Shown: positions 36,518 to 45,168, counted from the first letter of the stretch. The stretch is 53,296 bases of DNA from Bacteroidota bacterium (GCA_012729475.1 JAAYDB010000037.1:1-53296); one strand, 5' to 3'. The notes: generated by a model from the letters alone, not told the origin. Translations and numbers: made by a program.

Positions 36518-36780
36518 AACTAAACCCAAATTTAACTATTTTTTGTTTCCTTATCCATTTAAAATGAATATGCCTATATCCTGAAAAAAATGAATGAGCA
36601 GAATTATCCCTAATAATCTCTTAGCAACAAGGTTAATGTAAAAAGATTGGATATCACTTGCTATATTGATAATAATTACTATCTTAAATGCTCATGAATG
36701 ATAAGCTTTATTAAGAGTATTGTGCTAATACTGCCTATTAAAGTTTTATCAGACTAAAAAGCTTTAAATACTATTTATAT

Positions 36781-37857
36781 ATGAAGAAAGAGATCATTCA
36801 AAAACTGGCATCTGAAACAAACAAGCCATGTGTTACCATTTCATTAAATACTCATCGCACCAGGCCGGATAATGAAAAAGACCGTATCGTTATCAAGAAT
36901 ATGTGTAAAGTGACAGAAAAAAGACTGTTAAAAGAATTCGGGAAAAGGGACATTTCTCGCTTACTGGATAAATTAAAAACGATCCCTGATGAAATTGATA
37001 TAAGCTTAAATCTTGAAAGTTTGCACATATTCCTGTCAAATGACACTAAAGAAATTATCAGATCTTCATGGCCTGTACATGACGATAAAATTCATATTAC
37101 TGACAGATTTGCATTACGTCCTTTGATTTACGCATTAAACAGGAATGAAGAATACCTTATTCTCCTGTTATCACAAAGCTCCGTGAGCTTATTTGAAACA
37201 TTGAATGATTCTATTGTTAAAGAGATTACAACTGAAGGATTCCCTTTTCCCGAAAATCCTTATTTTCTGACAGACAAAGCCAGGATAAGTGACCCTAAAG
37301 CGGTTGACAATATGGTAAGGGAATTTCTGAATATTGTTGATAAAGCAATAGTCAAAGTGTACAACAAATCAGGTATGCAGTGCATCGTTATCTGTACTGA
37401 AGATAATTACAGCCGTCTTTTGCAGGTAGCGGATAAACCGGAGGTATACCTGGGTTATGTCAGAATAAATTATAATAATACTGCTCAGCATTATATTTCC
37501 GGTCAGGCCTGGGATTTTGTAAAAAAAATCCATTCAGACAGAGTTGCTGAAGCACTCATGGAAATGAAAAATGCGGTTCCTCAGGGAAAAGTAACTACCG
37601 ATCTGTATGAAATATATATGGCTGCAAAACAAGGCAAGGGTGATATGTTAGTTATGTCAAAGGATTTTTATCAGGCAGTAAGGATTAAGGAAGGTTTTTC
37701 TATTGAGCTTGTAGATGATCCTTCATTACCGGGTGTAATTGATGACATTACTTCAGTTATTGCATGGGAGGTTATCTCCAAAAACGGGAAAGTATTCTTT
37801 CCCACAAGAGATGAAATGAAAAGTTTCGGGAATATAGCCCTGAAGTTGAGATACTGA
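36781..37857 (+). CDS. Balon-like ribosome hibernation factor (baeRF family)
   Basis: A 358-residue protein of the bacterial archaeo-eukaryotic release factor group. I recognise the family pattern of AOC03_06830-type proteins: an N-terminal domain opening CVTISLNTHRTRPDNEKD, a middle domain with YLILLLSQSSVSLFET and a late tail SVIAWEVISKNGKVFF. The founding member, Balon from Psychrobacter, binds the ribosomal A site with EF-Tu during cold or stationary phase. I see no GGQ motif, in keeping with hibernation rather than peptide release. The 263-base leader region (36518-36780) has no clear box. The gene precedes a P-type ATPase by 66 bases. Confidence 0.75.
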   Translation: MKKEIIQKLASETNKPCVTISLNTHRTRPDNEKDRIVIKNMCKVTEKRLLKEFGKRDISRLLDKLKTIPDEIDISLNLESLHIFLSNDTKEIIRSSWPVHDDKIHITDRFALRPLIYALNRNEEYLILLLSQSSVSLFETLNDSIVKEITTEGFPFPENPYFLTDKARISDPKAVDNMVREFLNIVDKAIVKVYNKSGMQCIVICTEDNYSRLLQVADKPEVYLGYVRINYNNTAQHYISGQAWDFVKKIHSDRVAEALMEMKNAVPQGKVTTDLYEIYMAAKQGKGDMLVMSKDFYQAVRIKEGFSIELVDDPSLPGVIDDITSVIAWEVISKNGKVFFPTRDEMKSFGNIALKLRY

Positions 37858-37923
37858 TAAGCATTTTATTAATCTGGCTGTTATTGGTTTTTTGTTCTTT
37901 CGTTTTTTTAAATAACATTTTCT

Positions 37924-40650
37924 ATGGATTCAATCCCAAGGAAAAAAAATTTTGATGAACCATGGCATTCATTTTCAGCAGATGAATCATTCAGTAAAAT
38001 GGATGTGAGTACAGAAGGCCTGGATTCGGATGAGTCTGAAAAAAGATTTAATTTTTATGGACCTAACAATTTGCCTGAAGGGAAAAAAATCACTTTAAGA
38101 CAAATCATCCTGAATCAGTTAATAAACCCTCTCATTTTCATCCTCATTGCTGCTGCTGTGGTATCACTGGTAATAGGTGAAGCAAAAGATGCCATCTTTA
38201 TTTTCATTGTAATCATTTTAAACAGTGCTCTTGGAACATATCAGGAATATAATGCTGAAAAGAGTGCTTCAGGACTCCGGAAATTAATGAAAATAAAGGC
38301 AAGAGTTATCCGTGAAGGTAAATCTTATGAAATTTTATCGGAGAATGTAGTTCCAGGTGATATTGTTTATCTTGAATCAGGTCTGAAAGTTCCGGCAGAT
38401 ATAAGACTTTTTGAAACATCAAATTTAGAGATTGATGAAAGTTTTCTTACAGGAGAATCGATAGCTGCAAAAAAGCAATCCGGTAAACTTCGTGAGGATA
38501 TTGGTATTGCTGAGAGATCAAATATGGCTTTTGCAGGTTCTACAATAATTTCAGGCAGAGGCAAAGGAATTGTTGTAGGGACAGGGATAAATACACAGGT
38601 TGGCATTATTTCACAAAATGTGACTGAAGGAAAATCTGCCAAGCCGCCTTTGATCCTCCGGATAGAAAAGTTTACCCGTCAGATTACCTTATTTACTGTT
38701 GTCCTCAGTATAATACTTGGTATTATGTTAAGGCTTCAGGGAAATGATTTCAAAGCTGTATTTTTCTTTGTTGTCGCTCTTGCCGTATCTGCAATACCCG
38801 AAGGATTACCCGTAGCCTTAACAGTTGCTCTGTCAATTGCTGTAAGAAAAATGGCCCGGCGAAATGTAATAGTCAGGAAACTTACCTCCGTTGAAAGCCT
38901 TGGTAGTTGCACAATTATTGCCAGTGACAAAACAGGGACTCTTACTGTAAATGAGCAGACTGCAAAAAAAATTATACTTCCCGGCGGTAAAATTTTTTCT
39001 ATTACAGGTGAAGGCTATAACGGAGAAGGAAAAATCACTGACAATAATAACAATACTGTTAATCTTCCTGATCATCACGATCTTGAAACTCTTATTAGAA
39101 TTTCTGCACTGGCAAATGAAGCTACTCTTAATAAAAATGATAAAGAATGGGAATATCACGGTGATGCCATAGATATTGCTCTTCTCGGTATGGTTTTCAA
39201 GTCAGGAACCGATCCTGAAAAAATTAAGAAAGACTTTCACCAGACAGATAAGATTCCTTATGAATCAGAAAGAAAATTTTCGGCCTCTTTTTGCGAAATA
39301 AACGGAAGTGTTTATATCGGTATGAAAGGAGCTGTTGAAACAGTAATCTCTTTTTGCGACAAAATGTATGAAGAAGATTCTGTTAAAAAAATTAATAAAG
39401 ATCTTGTGCTGGATCAGGCTGATAAGATGGCTGAACAGGGTTACAGGGTCCTTGCCTTTGCCAGCGGTGAATTTAAGGATTTTGTACAACGCGACGATTA
39501 TAAAAATGAAAATCTCCCCCCTCTGACATTTTACGGACTGGTCTGTTTCATTGACCCGCTGAGACCCGAAGCTAAAAAATCAATTGAAAAATGTAAGAAA
39601 GCTGGAATAAAAGTAATAATGATTACAGGTGATCATCCAGCCACAGCAAGTACCATAGCCCATGAACTAGGTATACTTGAAAGTGAAAATAACGCTGTGA
39701 CAGGCGGCATGCTCGAAAAAGCCGGACCTTCTGATTCTCCCGCTTTTGAAAAATTAGTGACATCAACAACAGTCTTTGCAAGGGTAAGTCCTGTTCAAAA
39801 ACTTGAAATAGTAGATGTACTCATCCGTAAAGGAGAATTCGTGGCTGTAACTGGTGATGGTGTAAATGATGCTCCCGCACTCAGACGTGCAAACATAGGT
39901 GTTGCAATGGGATCAGGTACTGATGTTGCAAAAGAAGTCGGATCAATGATAGTGGTAGATGATAATTTCGCCTCAATTGTTGCAGGTATTGAAGAAGGCA
40001 GATATGCATACGACAATGTAAGAAAAGTAATTTACCTCCTCATCTCAACAGGTATTGCAGAAATAATAATATTTATCCTGGCAATAAGTACCAAATTACC
40101 TCTTCCCTTTCTCCCTGTTCAGTTACTGTGGTTAAACCTGGTAACAAACGGTATCCAGGATATAGCTCTCGCTTTTGAAGGAGGAGAACCCGGAACAATG
40201 CTTAAAAAACCAAGAAAGCCATCAGAACCAATATTTGATCGTACAATGATCAAACAGACAATCGTCGCAAGTTTCACAATGAGTATCATCATTTTTGGCT
40301 TCTGGTTCTGGCTGAATAACTATTCAAATCACCCTGAATTGTACTCACGAAATTTATTACTCCTGCTTATTGTATTCTTTCAAAATTTCCATGTATTCAA
40401 CTGCCGTTCAGAAACAGCCTCTGTATTTAAAATCCCCCTTAAAAGAAACACATTACTCATCTTTGGAGTTTTAATAGCCCAGGGAATTCATCTTCTGGCA
40501 ATGCATATCCCCATTATGCAGGATATCCTTCAGGTCCAGCCTGTAACTTTCCAGGAATGGTCCTTCACTCTGTTACTCGCAATCCCAATGGTGCTAAGCA
40601 TAGAAATATATAAATTTATCACAGGAAAAATTTATAAACGAAACTCTTAA
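37924..40650 (+). CDS. P-type cation-transporting ATPase (type II)
   Basis: A 908-residue pump with N-terminal cation-ATPase domain, ten predicted membrane helices and the complete catalytic cycle motifs: TGES, phosphorylated Asp335 in DKTGTLT, KGAVE, MITGDHP and TGDGVNDAPAL. The M4 motif PEGLPVALTVALS and an M6 segment NLVTNGIQDIALAF point to the IIA/IIC-like group that moves Ca2+, Na+ or Mn2+. The Asn-Gln-Asp of the M6 site differs from SERCA's NLVTDG, so the exact ion is uncertain. It probably is transcribed with the preceding hibernation gene or separately. Confidence 0.9.
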   Translation: MDSIPRKKNFDEPWHSFSADESFSKMDVSTEGLDSDESEKRFNFYGPNNLPEGKKITLRQIILNQLINPLIFILIAAAVVSLVIGEAKDAIFIFIVIILNSALGTYQEYNAEKSASGLRKLMKIKARVIREGKSYEILSENVVPGDIVYLESGLKVPADIRLFETSNLEIDESFLTGESIAAKKQSGKLREDIGIAERSNMAFAGSTIISGRGKGIVVGTGINTQVGIISQNVTEGKSAKPPLILRIEKFTRQITLFTVVLSIILGIMLRLQGNDFKAVFFFVVALAVSAIPEGLPVALTVALSIAVRKMARRNVIVRKLTSVESLGSCTIIASDKTGTLTVNEQTAKKIILPGGKIFSITGEGYNGEGKITDNNNNTVNLPDHHDLETLIRISALANEATLNKNDKEWEYHGDAIDIALLGMVFKSGTDPEKIKKDFHQTDKIPYESERKFSASFCEINGSVYIGMKGAVETVISFCDKMYEEDSVKKINKDLVLDQADKMAEQGYRVLAFASGEFKDFVQRDDYKNENLPPLTFYGLVCFIDPLRPEAKKSIEKCKKAGIKVIMITGDHPATASTIAHELGILESENNAVTGGMLEKAGPSDSPAFEKLVTSTTVFARVSPVQKLEIVDVLIRKGEFVAVTGDGVNDAPALRRANIGVAMGSGTDVAKEVGSMIVVDDNFASIVAGIEEGRYAYDNVRKVIYLLISTGIAEIIIFILAISTKLPLPFLPVQLLWLNLVTNGIQDIALAFEGGEPGTMLKKPRKPSEPIFDRTMIKQTIVASFTMSIIIFGFWFWLNNYSNHPELYSRNLLLLLIVFFQNFHVFNCRSETASVFKIPLKRNTLLIFGVLIAQGIHLLAMHIPIMQDILQVQPVTFQEWSFTLLLAIPMVLSIEIYKFITGKIYKRNS

Positions 40651-40790
40651 TCATATTATTTATTAAAACTTATATATTCGTAAATAATTATCCGGCAAGA
40701 TTTAGTTGAAGTCCACATGATTACAAAAAAAATATAATTACTAAAATCCTGTTATTTCGATGTAACCTTTAAAATCAAATTCACTTACAC

Positions 40791-41051
40791 ATGAATAATC
40801 AATCTGCAAAATTTCATCTTTCTCCAAAACAGGTAATTAACATTATTTTACTCGTAGTACTTCTGATATTTATAGGACAAAATGTCCATAGTGTGAGCAT
40901 TAAATTCCTGTTATGGAGACTGGAAATGCCTGTGATAATAATTATTCTTGCATCTTTCTTTATGGGATTCTACACATCAAGGGCATTTTCAAAAAAAATA
41001 AAACCTGAAAAAGACAAAGTAACTGAATTGGTCAATAAAACTGACGAATAA
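40791..41051 (+). CDS. LapA-domain (DUF1049) membrane protein
   Basis: An 86-residue protein with two membrane helices (about 13-29 and 43-65) and a charged basic tail (FSKKIKPEKDK). The INIILLVVLLIFIGQNVHSVSIKFLLW segment is typical of LapA/YciS-like domains, in which the second helix follows a short periplasmic NxxxVxxxF(L)W loop. In Enterobacteria LapA helps control lipopolysaccharide synthesis; here the role is unknown. A hairpin at 41104 probably ends transcription before arsR. Confidence 0.75.
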   Translation: MNNQSAKFHLSPKQVINIILLVVLLIFIGQNVHSVSIKFLLWRLEMPVIIIILASFFMGFYTSRAFSKKIKPEKDKVTELVNKTDE

Positions 41052-41103
41052 GTTTACACTCCTATTACCTCTCCGGTAAAATGTTTCAGGAAGTCAGGTG
41101 ACG

Positions 41104-41127
41104 GCTTTTAAAAAAAAGCTGCATTTT
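41104..41127 (+). terminator. Terminator after LapA-domain gene
   Basis: GCTTTT (41104-41109) and AAAAGC (41114-41119) form a 6-bp stem with an AAAA loop, followed by TGCATTTTTTT. Weak stem but a good T run. Confidence 0.45.
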
Positions 41128-41160
41128 TTTATTATATATAAATCAAATTCAAAAATTATA

Positions 41161-41190
41161 TATATTTGCAAACACTTGAACAGTTGTTCA
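41161..41190 (+). promoter_or_regulatory. arsR promoter with SmtB-type operator
   Basis: A consensus -7 box TATATTTG (41161-41168) is followed by the perfect 14-bp palindrome TGAACAGTTGTTCA (41177-41190), covering the expected transcription start 14-27 bases before the arsR ATG. Known SmtB/CzrA operators have the same TGAAC...GTTCA core, so autorepression is the natural reading. Confidence 0.75.
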
Positions 41191-41203
41191 TATATTTAAT
41201 TAT

Positions 41204-41569
41204 ATGAGAAAGGCAAAACCAAATATTACAGAGCTGGAATGTATTGAAGAAAACAAGGTCAGGTCGGTATTAAACAGAATGAAATCGGAGAGTTTTTTTC
41301 ACGATCTGGCAGAAACATTCAGTGCAATGAGTGATACAACCAGGGTTAAGATAATATATAGCCTTTGCCTGGAAAATGAACTATGCGTCCGGGATATTGC
41401 TGCAATAATAGGAACATCCGATTCTGCAATATCTCATCAGTTGAGAACTCTGAGAAATATGAAACTGGTCAGATACAATAAAGTTGGTAAAATGATTTAT
41501 TACTCTCTTGACGATATACATATTAATAATCTGGTTGCAGAGGGTTTAAGACATGTTGATGAGAAATGA
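41204..41569 (+). CDS. SmtB/CzrA-type ArsR-family metal-sensing repressor
   Basis: A 121-residue winged-helix repressor that releases DNA on binding metal. The recognition helix is TSDSAISHQLRTLR. The alpha5 metal site is complete and numbered as in SmtB: Asp104-x-His106-(x10)-His117-x2-Glu120. The other site is partly present, with Cys13 near the N-terminus and Cys61/Asp64 in ELCVRD. On established SmtB/CzrA chemistry this predicts a Zn(II)- or Co(II)-responsive sensor. The operator TGAACAGTTGTTCA overlaps its own promoter. feoA and feoB follow on the same strand, so metal status may control this iron-type transporter. Confidence 0.9.
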   Translation: MRKAKPNITELECIEENKVRSVLNRMKSESFFHDLAETFSAMSDTTRVKIIYSLCLENELCVRDIAAIIGTSDSAISHQLRTLRNMKLVRYNKVGKMIYYSLDDIHINNLVAEGLRHVDEK

Positions 41570-41619
41570 TCACCTGTAATATCATTATGTGGTTTTTTGA
41601 AAAAGTTAAATAAATTCAT

Positions 41620-41865
41620 ATGAACAAAGATAAGGAGCAAGTCCGCTTACTGGATCTCGAAGATGGCCGGACAGGAATAATAATTTCTATCACTGGGGGG
41701 AAAATGCTTACAAAAAGGCTGGCGGATCTTGGGCTTTCAACAGGAACAAAAATCAAGATCCTGCGAAAAACCCCCTTTTCCGGACCGGTTCAGGTTGAAG
41801 TAAGAAGTTCGAAACTGGTACTGGGAAGGGGACTGGCATATAAAATCATGGTGGAAATACAATGA
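41620..41865 (+). CDS. feoA: FeoA-domain protein
   Basis: An 81-residue SH3-like protein of the FeoA family, with the usual RLADLGLSTGTKIKILRKTPFSGPVQVEV strand pattern and a C-terminal GRGLAYKIMVEI strand. FeoA is a cytosolic partner of the ferrous-iron transporter FeoB. The stop codon overlaps the feoB start (ATGA at 41862-41865), so translation is coupled. No separate promoter is seen after arsR (gap 50 bases). Confidence 0.85.
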   Translation: MNKDKEQVRLLDLEDGRTGIIISITGGKMLTKRLADLGLSTGTKIKILRKTPFSGPVQVEVRSSKLVLGRGLAYKIMVEIQ

Positions 41866-43793
41866 CAGAGGGAAAGAAGATCAACATTGTTCTTGCTGGT
41901 CAGGGTAATGCCGGAAAATCAACTATATTCAACTATTTAACCGGGTTACACCAGCATACAGGCAACTGGGCCGGTAAAACCATAGAAAAATTTGAAGGCA
42001 CACTATATTATAAAGGATACACCATTGATGTCTTCGATCTTCCCGGAATATATTCCCTTACAACTTATTCAGTAGAAGAAGTTATTTCCCGCGAATATAT
42101 TATTAAGCAAAAGCCTGATGTAGTAATAAACATCATTGATTCAACCAATCTTGAGAGGAATCTGATTTTCACTTTACAACTTCTTGAACTTGAATGTCCG
42201 GTTATTCTTGCTTTGAACATGGTTGATCTGGCCTTGAAGAAAGGTATTACCATTGACAGTGCAAAGCTTCAGAAGATCATAAATGCCCCGGTAATACCAA
42301 CAATTGCCTCCCGTGGTTCAGGCCTCACTGATATTATTGATAAAGCTATCGAACTAAAGGAAGGAAAAACTGAGTACAGGGTTCCCCGGTATGGTAAAGA
42401 AATTGAAAGCAGAATTGAGGATCTTTCGCAATATGTAAAGGATGTTGATCTCCCTTATCCAAGTAGATGGATTGCTATCAAGCTTCTTGAAAAAGACAGA
42501 GACATTGTAACAAACATCCGGGGAAAAGATCCCCGCATCCTCAAAGAGGCCGGAGAAGCTATTTACAGGCTGGAGGAAATTCACGGTCATGATTCTTCTG
42601 TGGTAATATCTGATGAAAGAACTCTTCTGGCTTCTCATATCACTCGTGAGATAGTAAATATTAGACCTCACAGGAAATTGTCTCTGAATGAAAAGCTTGA
42701 AATAATCACCACACATAAAATAATTGGTTATTTCATTATGATACTTATTCTTGGAGCAATGTTTGTCGGGGTATTCAGTTTTGGTAACTGGCTTTCATCC
42801 CTGTTCGAATCAGTTTTTCAAAACTGGCATGAATGGTGGAACAATGAGCTTGGAACAACATTAACTGCAGCACTGGGATGGGCAGCAGTTGAGAGTGTCC
42901 TTGCACTGGTCCAGATAGCTCTTCCATATATACTTCCTTTCTATATATTACTTTATATACTTGAGGATTGGGGTTATATAGCACGTATTTCTTTTCTTAT
43001 GGATAATTTTATGCATAAGATGGGAATACATGGTAAAGGTTGTATATCTTTTATTATCGGACTGGGATGCAATGTCCCCGGTTGCCTTTCATGCCGTATC
43101 ATGGAATCAAAGAGAGAAAGGTTTATAACAGCTGTTCTGGTTACATTGGTTCCCTGTTCTGCCGTATCTGTCATTATTTTCGGACTTGTAGGAAAATATG
43201 TGGGTCTGCTATGGGCTTTGGGTCTGTACCTTTTTGCGATGATTGTGATCTTTTTGACAGGGAAACTCTCATCAAAATTTATCGGAGGAGAACCTGTTGA
43301 ACTCATCATGCCTATGCCTGATTATAAAACACCTAATCTGAAAACCATATTATATGAAACATGGGATGCCCTTAAGGAATTTATTTATATAGCAGCTCCG
43401 ATAGTAATAATTTCAGGCGTTTTCATTCAGGCTATAAATCTTGCCGGCTGGATGCCTGCAATATCATCATTCCTGAGTCCTGTTACCGAAAAATGGCTGG
43501 GCCTTCCTGCTGTTACAGGAATTTTACTCATTTTCGGTATTCTCAGAAAAGAATTGATCCTCGTAATGCTGGCAGCTTATCTTGGAACAACAAGTTTTAT
43601 TGATGTACTTAGCCCTCAACAGATGATTACACTTTCAGTAGTCAGTATGTTCTATGTTCCCTGTGTTGCAACAATTTCAGTTTTGTGGAAAGATTTTGGC
43701 TGGAAAAAAGCCATGGCAGTCTGTATACTTGAAATATTGTTCGCAATAGCAATTGCAGGTATAGTAAAAAGAGCCCTTGATCTTGTTTTCTGA
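41862..43793 (+). CDS. feoB: FeoB-like ferrous iron (or other divalent metal) transporter, short divergent form
   Basis: A 643-residue protein with an N-terminal G domain and a membrane domain of about ten helices. G1 is GQGNAGKST (13-21), differing from the usual GxPNxGKT/S; G2 is in NWAGKT, where NWPGVT is typical; G3 DLPG (59-62) and G4 NMVD are normal. The gate core GLGCNVPGCLSCRIMESKRERF then LVPCSA is recognisable. It carries three Cys in the GCNVPGCLSC stretch, where many FeoB proteins have a small-residue motif. At 643 residues it is shorter than E. coli FeoB (773). Linkage to an SmtB-type regulator rather than Fur raises the chance that the cargo is not only Fe2+. Confidence 0.85.
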   Translation: MTEGKKINIVLAGQGNAGKSTIFNYLTGLHQHTGNWAGKTIEKFEGTLYYKGYTIDVFDLPGIYSLTTYSVEEVISREYIIKQKPDVVINIIDSTNLERNLIFTLQLLELECPVILALNMVDLALKKGITIDSAKLQKIINAPVIPTIASRGSGLTDIIDKAIELKEGKTEYRVPRYGKEIESRIEDLSQYVKDVDLPYPSRWIAIKLLEKDRDIVTNIRGKDPRILKEAGEAIYRLEEIHGHDSSVVISDERTLLASHITREIVNIRPHRKLSLNEKLEIITTHKIIGYFIMILILGAMFVGVFSFGNWLSSLFESVFQNWHEWWNNELGTTLTAALGWAAVESVLALVQIALPYILPFYILLYILEDWGYIARISFLMDNFMHKMGIHGKGCISFIIGLGCNVPGCLSCRIMESKRERFITAVLVTLVPCSAVSVIIFGLVGKYVGLLWALGLYLFAMIVIFLTGKLSSKFIGGEPVELIMPMPDYKTPNLKTILYETWDALKEFIYIAAPIVIISGVFIQAINLAGWMPAISSFLSPVTEKWLGLPAVTGILLIFGILRKELILVMLAAYLGTTSFIDVLSPQQMITLSVVSMFYVPCVATISVLWKDFGWKKAMAVCILEILFAIAIAGIVKRALDLVF

Positions 43794-43936
43794 TTCTGAA
43801 TAGAAATATGTTTTCTCCTCTTTTGTGCGGTTCGCATCTTTTCAGGTTTTCCCCCCACACATTAAGGACTGAAGATTTATTATAATTCAAATTCTGCCAC
43901 GTATATTTAAAAAAATCTGCGCCATGCAAAACCTAA

Positions 43937-43982
43937 CCCCTGTAACACTACTTCTTCAACTTCCTTCAACCCCTTACAGGGG
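43937..43982. repeat. Nested inverted repeats in feoB-DUF134 intergenic region
   Basis: CCCCTGTAA (43937-43945) pairs with TTACAGGGG (43974-43982). A second smaller hairpin, CCCCT-TAC-AGGGG (43970-43982), uses the same right arm. The two pairings are mutually exclusive, as in attenuators. The 403-base gap 43794-44196 otherwise has no gene; it is GC-richer than most intergenic sequence here and could contain a decayed element or terminator. Confidence 0.4.
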
Positions 43983-44151
43983 ATCGGAGGTCGAACAAGC
44001 AGCGAATTCCGGCAATAATCATATAAAATTTATTTTGGGTGTCTTTCGCGCAAAACACCAAATATGTTTTCCCTCTCCCTGAAATTTATATTACCTATTT
44101 ATAATGCATTACCTGTTACAGACAAAAGATGACTTTTTATTGTTTTTTTAA

Positions 44152-44189
44152 GAACATTAGTTCATTATCTTTGTGGCGAACTATAGTTC
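44152..44189 (+). promoter_or_regulatory. DUF134 promoter with two GAAC-N4-GTTC operators
   Basis: A consensus -7 box TATCTTTG (44166-44173) is flanked by GAACATTAGTTC (44152-44163) in the spacer and GAACTATAGTTC (44178-44189) at the expected start point, 7 bases before the DUF134 ATG. A TTG at 44140-44142 may be the -33 element. Two sites bracketing one box suggests cooperative repression, by the DUF134 protein itself or by the SmtB-type regulator. Confidence 0.7.
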
Positions 44190-44196
44190 TTAACAA

Positions 44197-44664
44197 ATGT
44201 CACCCAGGCCTTTCAGATTAAGAAGAATAAGTGATCCTCCGGTTATATCAGGCTTTAAACCATACGGTGGTAATAACAAAGGAGAAAATGAAAGTGTATT
44301 TCTTCATCTTGAAGAATATGAAGCACTGCGATTATGTGATCATGAGATGCTGAATCATCATCAGGCTTCATTACTGATGTCTGTCTCACGACCTACACTG
44401 ACACGTATTTATTCCAGTGCCAGGAAAAAAGTAGCTGAAGCTATCGTTATGGGGAAACAGATAATTATTGAAGGAGGTAAGGTGTATTTCGACAGTGAAT
44501 GGTACTCTTGTAATAACTGTGGATGCTTTTTTAATAATCCTGATAAAATAAATGGAATACTTGAGTGTCCCTTATGCAGAAAAAAAGATTTTTCAAAATT
44601 TAATAATATATCTGATGAATCTGGAGATTCTCCAGCAGAAAAAGTAACAATAAAAAACAAATGA
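44197..44664 (+). CDS. DUF134 HTH regulator with C-terminal zinc-ribbon
   Basis: A 155-residue DUF134 protein. The N-terminal MSPRPFRLRRISDPPVISGFKPYG opening and the HTH helices (LEEYEALRLCDHEMLNHHQASLLMSVSRPTLTRIYSSARKK) are the family signature. A C-terminal metal knuckle (CNNCGC...CPLC) follows. DUF134 proteins are predicted DNA-binding regulators that sit next to NifX/ORP metallocluster genes in anaerobes. It starts a run of same-strand genes, only 1 base before the next gene, and its promoter has two GAAC-N4-GTTC sites, so self-control is likely. Confidence 0.85.
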   Translation: MSPRPFRLRRISDPPVISGFKPYGGNNKGENESVFLHLEEYEALRLCDHEMLNHHQASLLMSVSRPTLTRIYSSARKKVAEAIVMGKQIIIEGGKVYFDSEWYSCNNCGCFFNNPDKINGILECPLCRKKDFSKFNNISDESGDSPAEKVTIKNK

Positions 44665-44665
44665 T

Positions 44666-44983
44666 ATGAAAATAGCCATCACGAGTACAGGTAATAGTCT
44701 TGAAAGTAAAATTGATCAACGCTTTGGCCGTTGTGCTTATTTTGTTGTTTATGATCTTGAAACAAAAGGGATTGAGTACATTCCAAATCCCAACGTAGAT
44801 GCACTGGAAGGTGCCGGTCCCGCATCAGTTCAGGTTGTAGCATCAAGAGGTGTATCCAAAATAATATCCGGAGAATTTGGTGTTAAAGTTAAATCACTCC
44901 TTGACAGTCTGAAGGTACAGATGATAGTTATCAAAGAGCCGGAAAAAACAATAAATGAAATAATAAATATGTTTAACGATTAA
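44666..44983 (+). CDS. NifX/ORP-family (MTH1175-like) metallocluster-binding protein
   Basis: A 105-residue single-domain protein of the dinitrogenase iron-molybdenum cofactor family (NifX/NifB-C/MTH1175/ORP). The fold is marked by KIAITSTGNSLESKIDQRFGRCAYFVVYD and ISGEFGVKVKSLLDS. These proteins bind or carry Fe-S or Mo-containing clusters; orange protein carries a Mo-Cu-S cluster. No nitrogenase genes are present, so nitrogen fixation is not implied. It forms a two-gene unit with DUF134 and is followed by a DUF5320-like miniprotein and a second NifX-like gene. Confidence 0.85.
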   Translation: MKIAITSTGNSLESKIDQRFGRCAYFVVYDLETKGIEYIPNPNVDALEGAGPASVQVVASRGVSKIISGEFGVKVKSLLDSLKVQMIVIKEPEKTINEIINMFND

Positions 44984-44994
44984 ATATTATTATC

Positions 44995-45168
44995 ATGCCA
45001 AACAGGGATGGAACAGGACCTGAAGGAAAAGGTTCCAAAAGCGGTCGTGGTATGGGTCGCTGTAAAAAGAGTACCGGAAATGGAGATAGTCCTGCCAAAG
45101 GTACGGGCAAAAACCGTAGAAACGGTGGAGGCCAGGGAAAAGGGAACAGATCACAAAGAAGTTCCTGA
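44995..45168 (+). CDS. DUF5320-like Gly/Arg-rich miniprotein (57 aa)
   Basis: A 57-residue frame (ATG 44995, TGA 45166-45168). The N-terminus MPNRDGTGPEGKGSKSGRG matches the MPxGDGxGPxGxGPxTGRGxG opening of DUF5320 proteins. A single Cys (GRGMGRCKK) and a Lys/Arg/Gly tail follow. It lies between two NifX-family genes (11-base and 28-base gaps), a typical DUF5320 position. It is the short partner of the longer DUF5320 gene at 24642. Confidence 0.7.
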   Translation: MPNRDGTGPEGKGSKSGRGMGRCKKSTGNGDSPAKGTGKNRRNGGGQGKGNRSQRSS

